A stretch of 64,000 nucleotides of DNA, from the NCBI GenBank assembly GCA_963669415.2, contig CAXXPS010000003.1, positions 868,001 to 932,000 of the forward strand. The letters are read 5' to 3'. The notes under the pieces were generated by a model. The model did not search any database. It was given only the letters and a program-made list of their open reading frames with translations, and was not told the DNA's origin. The DNA is from JAWKWH01 sp963669415 (GTDB taxonomy: Bacteria; Pseudomonadota; Alphaproteobacteria; Rhizobiales; Rhizobiaceae). How positions within the stretch are numbered: position 1 is the first letter of the stretch; every line of letters begins with the position of its first letter. Positions 61,210 to 64,000 of this stretch are shown piece after piece. Both the position numbers and the translations under genes were made by a program.

Positions 61210-62481
61210 GTGCTCTGTTGGTTACCGGGCACGACAAGCTGGTTTCCATTGCGTGAACAATCCACTATAGCTGCCCCAAACACGAACTTCGGGCTGTCCT
61301 TGACGCATTCGGCACGCATATTTCTGTACAGTCATGATACTTTCGGTCTTGGTCATTTGCGCCGGAACCGGAAAATCGCGCGAGCAATTCTGGATCAAAT
61401 TCCGGATGCGAAAGTCATGCTTGCCACCGGTTCTGAACTGGCGGCAGAGTTTTCAGACATTTCCGGCATGGAACTGGTTCAGCTGCCCTCGGTGACCAAG
61501 CAAGCCAACGGGAGTTACCTCTCGTCGGACCCCACCTGCTCCATTGAGGAAACAATCAGCCTGCGGTCTTCGGTATTGAAGCGTTCAGTTTCGCAATTCC
61601 GCCCCGGCATATTCATTGCCGACAAGGAACCTTTGGGTCTGCGTGGCGAATTGGAACCAACGCTAAACGCACTCGATAGCCAAGCAACAAAGATACTTGG
61701 TCTTCGTGACATTCTGGATGACAGTGAAATTCTCCGAAAGGAATGGAACAGCCGCGGGGTTACTGATCGTATCGGCGATCTATACGACGAGATCTGGATC
61801 TACGGCCCGAAGTGGTTTCATGAACCTCTTGCCGGATTGGAATTGACAGAGAATGTACAACGCAAGTGCCGCTACCTCGGATTTCTCGGATCTGGCCGAA
61901 AGGCCGTCGAGACAGGCCAATCCAAATCGGGCGATCCACACATTCTTGTAACCGCTGGCGGCGGAGAGGATGGCGCTGGTTTGATGGAGCGCGTGCTGGC
62001 GGTCTGCGAATCCGGTGCAAAATTGGAACAAAAACTGGTCCTGCTGCTCGGTCCGCTGATTGACGTCGCTGATCGTGAGCGCATTTGTTCCCGGGCAGCA
62101 AGATTTGACAATATTGAAGTGGTCGACTTCCAGTCCGATCCTTCCCAGTTGCTGGCAAGTGCCGTCGCGGTTGTCGCGATGTGCGGCTACAACACATTTT
62201 GCGAAATACTCGAGGCAAAGAAGCCCGTTTTATTTGTTCCGCGCGAAACGCCGCGAAAGGAACAGTTGATCCGTGCATCCAGGGCGGCTGAGTTAAAGGC
62301 TGCTGAACTGATGAGGTTTGAAGATGCCGCCGATGCGGCAGAATTTGCAAACAGAATCAATGCCTTGATCGATCGACCTTCACGCCCGCGGTCGCCGGAG
62401 TTTGTTTTTGATGGTCTCGAACAACTGGGTGCTCGAGTTTCAGAGCTTGTTGCACAGAAAAACCTGGCTGCTGCGCAATGA
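61210..62481 (+). CDS. glycosyltransferase, GT28/MurG-like fold
   Basis: Homologous sequence begins at about residue 35 (RIFLYSHDTFGLGHLRRNRK). It continues to a C-terminal nucleotide-sugar domain (ILVTAGGGEDGAGLMERVL, VVAMCGYNTFCEILEAKKPV, LFVPRETPRKEQLIRA). The fold is that of MurG/GT28-type glycosyltransferases; donor and acceptor are unknown. GTG 61210 follows AGGAG, but the first 30 residues look non-native, and TTG 61300 is an alternative start. Its stop overlaps the next glycosyltransferase start (ATGA), so they form an operon. It is divergent from the channel gene. Confidence 0.82.
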   Translation: MLCWLPGTTSWFPLREQSTIAAPNTNFGLSLTHSARIFLYSHDTFGLGHLRRNRKIARAILDQIPDAKVMLATGSELAAEFSDISGMELVQLPSVTKQANGSYLSSDPTCSIEETISLRSSVLKRSVSQFRPGIFIADKEPLGLRGELEPTLNALDSQATKILGLRDILDDSEILRKEWNSRGVTDRIGDLYDEIWIYGPKWFHEPLAGLELTENVQRKCRYLGFLGSGRKAVETGQSKSGDPHILVTAGGGEDGAGLMERVLAVCESGAKLEQKLVLLLGPLIDVADRERICSRAARFDNIEVVDFQSDPSQLLASAVAVVAMCGYNTFCEILEAKKPVLFVPRETPRKEQLIRASRAAELKAAELMRFEDAADAAEFANRINALIDRPSRPRSPEFVFDGLEQLGARVSELVAQKNLAAAQ

Positions 62482-63728
62482 ATACAATTGCGGTTGTGTT
62501 GAAGGGCTATCCCCGCCTTTCCGAGACTTTTATCGCTCAGGAATTGCTCGAACTGGAGCGCGCGGGTTTTCGCCTTCGCCTTTTTTCGATGCGTCATCCA
62601 ACCGACCGGAAAACGCATCCGGTAAACGATGAAATCAAGGCACCCGTCAATTATCTGCCGGAGTATCTGTATCAGGAACCGCTGCGTGTATTTCGCTCGT
62701 GGCTGCGTGCCCGCAAATTACCCGGATATGGAAAGGCTTTGAAGGTCTGGACTGCCGACCTGCGCCGTGAGTTGACACCGAACCGTGTTCGCCGATTTGG
62801 CCAGGCGCTGGTTTTGGCCTGCGAACTGCCGAGCGACGTGGCTCGGCTCTATGGACATTTCATACACACTCCCGGGTCGGTGACGCGGTATACTCATTTG
62901 ATGACCGGATTGCCCTGGAGTTGCTCAGCGCATGCGAAGGATATCTGGACCTCTCCGGACTGGGAACTGTCCGAGAAACTCGATTCTGCAAGCTGGACAG
63001 CAACCTGCACAGCGTCCGGTCACCGGCAATTGCAAAATCTGGCCCAAGCCCCGGAAAATGTGCATCTGATCTACCATGGACTTGATTTGAAGCGTTTTCC
63101 CGAACCGGCTGAATACGGTTCTGAGCGGGATGGTAGCGATCTCTCCGACCCGGTGAGGATCGTTACCGTCGGCAGAGCGGTAGAGAAGAAGGGGCTCGAC
63201 ACGTTAGTGGATGCGCTGGCCGCTTTGCCAGGCGATTTGAATTGGAGCTGGACCCACATTGGCGGCGGCACGCTCTCGGACGCGTTGAAGGCCCAAGTGA
63301 AAAGATTGGACCTGTCAGACCGGGTGAAGTTTCTCGGTTCTCAGCCACAAACCAAAGTTATCGACCAATATCGATCGTCCGACATGTTTGTCCTTCCGTG
63401 CCGGATTGCAGCGGATGGGGACCGTGATGGACTGCCCAATGTACTGGTTGAAGCTGCCAGTCAGAAGCTTGCGTGCATTTCGACTCCGATTTCCGGTATC
63501 GTCGAAATGTTTACAGATGAACATAACGGTTTGCTGGTCGAGCCGGACAACGTCACAGCTTTGTCTGCTGCAATCGAACGCCTGGCGCGCAACCCGGCTC
63601 TGAGGCAAAAACTGGGCAATGCCGCAGCCGAACGAGTACGCAATGAGTTTGACGCCCACCAAACCATTCGCAAGCTTACCGATCTATTTCTCGCCGGCGG
63701 TGTCAAACCGGAACTGATCGAGGCTTAG
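62478..63728 (+). CDS. glycosyltransferase family 4 (GT-B)
   Basis: The 416-residue protein starts MNTIAVVLKGYPRLSETFIA, the colanic-acid-type GT4 N-terminus. Its C-terminal domain has IVTVGRAVEKKGLDTLVDAL, KFLGSQPQTKVIDQY and the donor-site DGLPNVLVEAASQKLACIST, with the EX7E-type glutamate at NVLVE. It should add a sugar to a surface or exopolysaccharide, or to a glycolipid. The start overlaps the previous gene by four bases. It belongs to a rightward glycosyltransferase series continuing past the window. Confidence 0.9.
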   Translation: MNTIAVVLKGYPRLSETFIAQELLELERAGFRLRLFSMRHPTDRKTHPVNDEIKAPVNYLPEYLYQEPLRVFRSWLRARKLPGYGKALKVWTADLRRELTPNRVRRFGQALVLACELPSDVARLYGHFIHTPGSVTRYTHLMTGLPWSCSAHAKDIWTSPDWELSEKLDSASWTATCTASGHRQLQNLAQAPENVHLIYHGLDLKRFPEPAEYGSERDGSDLSDPVRIVTVGRAVEKKGLDTLVDALAALPGDLNWSWTHIGGGTLSDALKAQVKRLDLSDRVKFLGSQPQTKVIDQYRSSDMFVLPCRIAADGDRDGLPNVLVEAASQKLACISTPISGIVEMFTDEHNGLLVEPDNVTALSAAIERLARNPALRQKLGNAAAERVRNEFDAHQTIRKLTDLFLAGGVKPELIEA

Positions 63729-63854
63729 ATGACCGGCCGGATCATGTTTTATGTGCAACACCTGATGGGAGTTGGGTACGTATTTTGGTCAATGGGTCTG
63801 GGGCGACGTTGATACCATGACGTGGACAATTTCCGGTTTGTTGGCAGGTCGGAC
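63729..63854 (+). pseudogene. truncated glycosyltransferase-like remnant
   Basis: ATG 63729, directly after the preceding stop, opens a frame MTGRIMFYVQHLMGVG that resembles the N-terminus of GT28-type proteins. It meets TGA after 27 codons (stop at 63810-63812). In a shifted frame the same DNA reads on as YFGQWVWGDVDTMTWTISGL before stopping near 63857. This suggests a gene reduced to fragments by deletion and frameshift. It could also be chance, given its size. Confidence 0.4.
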
Positions 63855-64000
63855 ATGAAACCGAAAATTGCCTTTTATGCGCCGATCAAACCGCCGGACC
63901 ACGAAATTGCTTCGGGTGACAGGGAAATCGCGCGACTGATGGTGCGTGCGCTAGAGGCTAGCGGGTACGAGGTCGAGATTGCTTCGCGATATATCGCCTA
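63855..64000 (+). CDS. glycosyltransferase family 4, 5' part (cut by window edge)
   Basis: Visible residues MKPKIAFYAPIKPPDHEIAS, then GDREIARLMVRALEASGYEV and EIASRYIA, show the start of a GT-B glycosyltransferase: a first beta-strand, the PPDH-SGDR loop, the first helix and the second strand. About 48 residues are present and the rest lies beyond 64000. It continues the glycosyltransferase series. Confidence 0.75.
   Translation, partial: MKPKIAFYAPIKPPDHEIASGDREIARLMVRALEASGYEVEIASRYIA

Noticed and set aside
1..64000. CRISPR array or defence system
   Set aside because: No regularly spaced repeats and no recognisable Cas, restriction-modification, toxin-antitoxin or other defence genes were found.

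Overview
The window looks like chromosome of an alphaproteobacterium, most likely of the Hyphomicrobiales (Rhizobiales). The evidence is the mfd-sdhE / recG / DUF502-glmS-glmU neighbourhood, a C4-pathway 5-aminolevulinate synthase, an IalB-family protein, HspQ, and a set of very small proteins of a kind I recall from this order. No species can be named from the sequence alone.

Left chromosomal part (1-20830). It holds a DUF1326/DUF2182 pair, a UbiH-type hydroxylase, an alpha/beta hydrolase with an EamA transporter, hspQ, ialB, an oligopeptide-type binding protein with a DsbA/FrnE-like protein, mfd-sdhE, recG, the convergent glmU-glmS-DUF502 block, a second EamA transporter and ccdA. It ends in an intact tRNA-Lys(UUU) gene.

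Genomic island (20831-45396, about 24.6 kb). The last 46 bases of tRNA-Lys are repeated perfectly at 45351-45396, next to a tyrosine integrase at the far end. An excisionase-like protein, a small unknown, a winged-helix protein of the replication-initiator type, tandem 12-mers and a 23-bp direct repeat lie beside the integrase. They look like an excision, control and possibly replication module. The cargo includes: a Sel1-repeat protein; a dense cluster of tiny proteins in which one two-gene module is present twice, in opposite orientations, beside a DUF1488 protein and a cold-shock protein; a CTP-dependent cytidylyltransferase divergent from a CDP-alcohol phosphatidyltransferase; a DUF302 protein with a CadC-like TolB/TPR regulator; a methyltransferase, a degenerate SDR and a homocysteine S-methyltransferase with a LysR regulator; two identical 1527-bp IS1182-like elements around a tautomerase and a membrane protein; and a secreted beta-helix protein. 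A roughly 140-bp interspersed repeat occurs at least four times. Both IS copies sit exactly 38 bases beyond its conserved core.

Right chromosomal part (45397-64000). A six-gene leftward operon encodes a ROK regulator, an M20 hydrolase, a ribose-type ABC importer and a YhfX-type PLP protein. It is preceded by a 29-bp palindrome that is a likely ROK operator. Next come a copper P1B-ATPase behind a CueR-type operator, hemA, a TA-flanked 441-bp MITE-like element, a thioesterase, and a surface-polysaccharide-type cluster: an FkbM methyltransferase, a large MscS channel, three glycosyltransferases (the last cut by the window edge) and a broken gene fragment.
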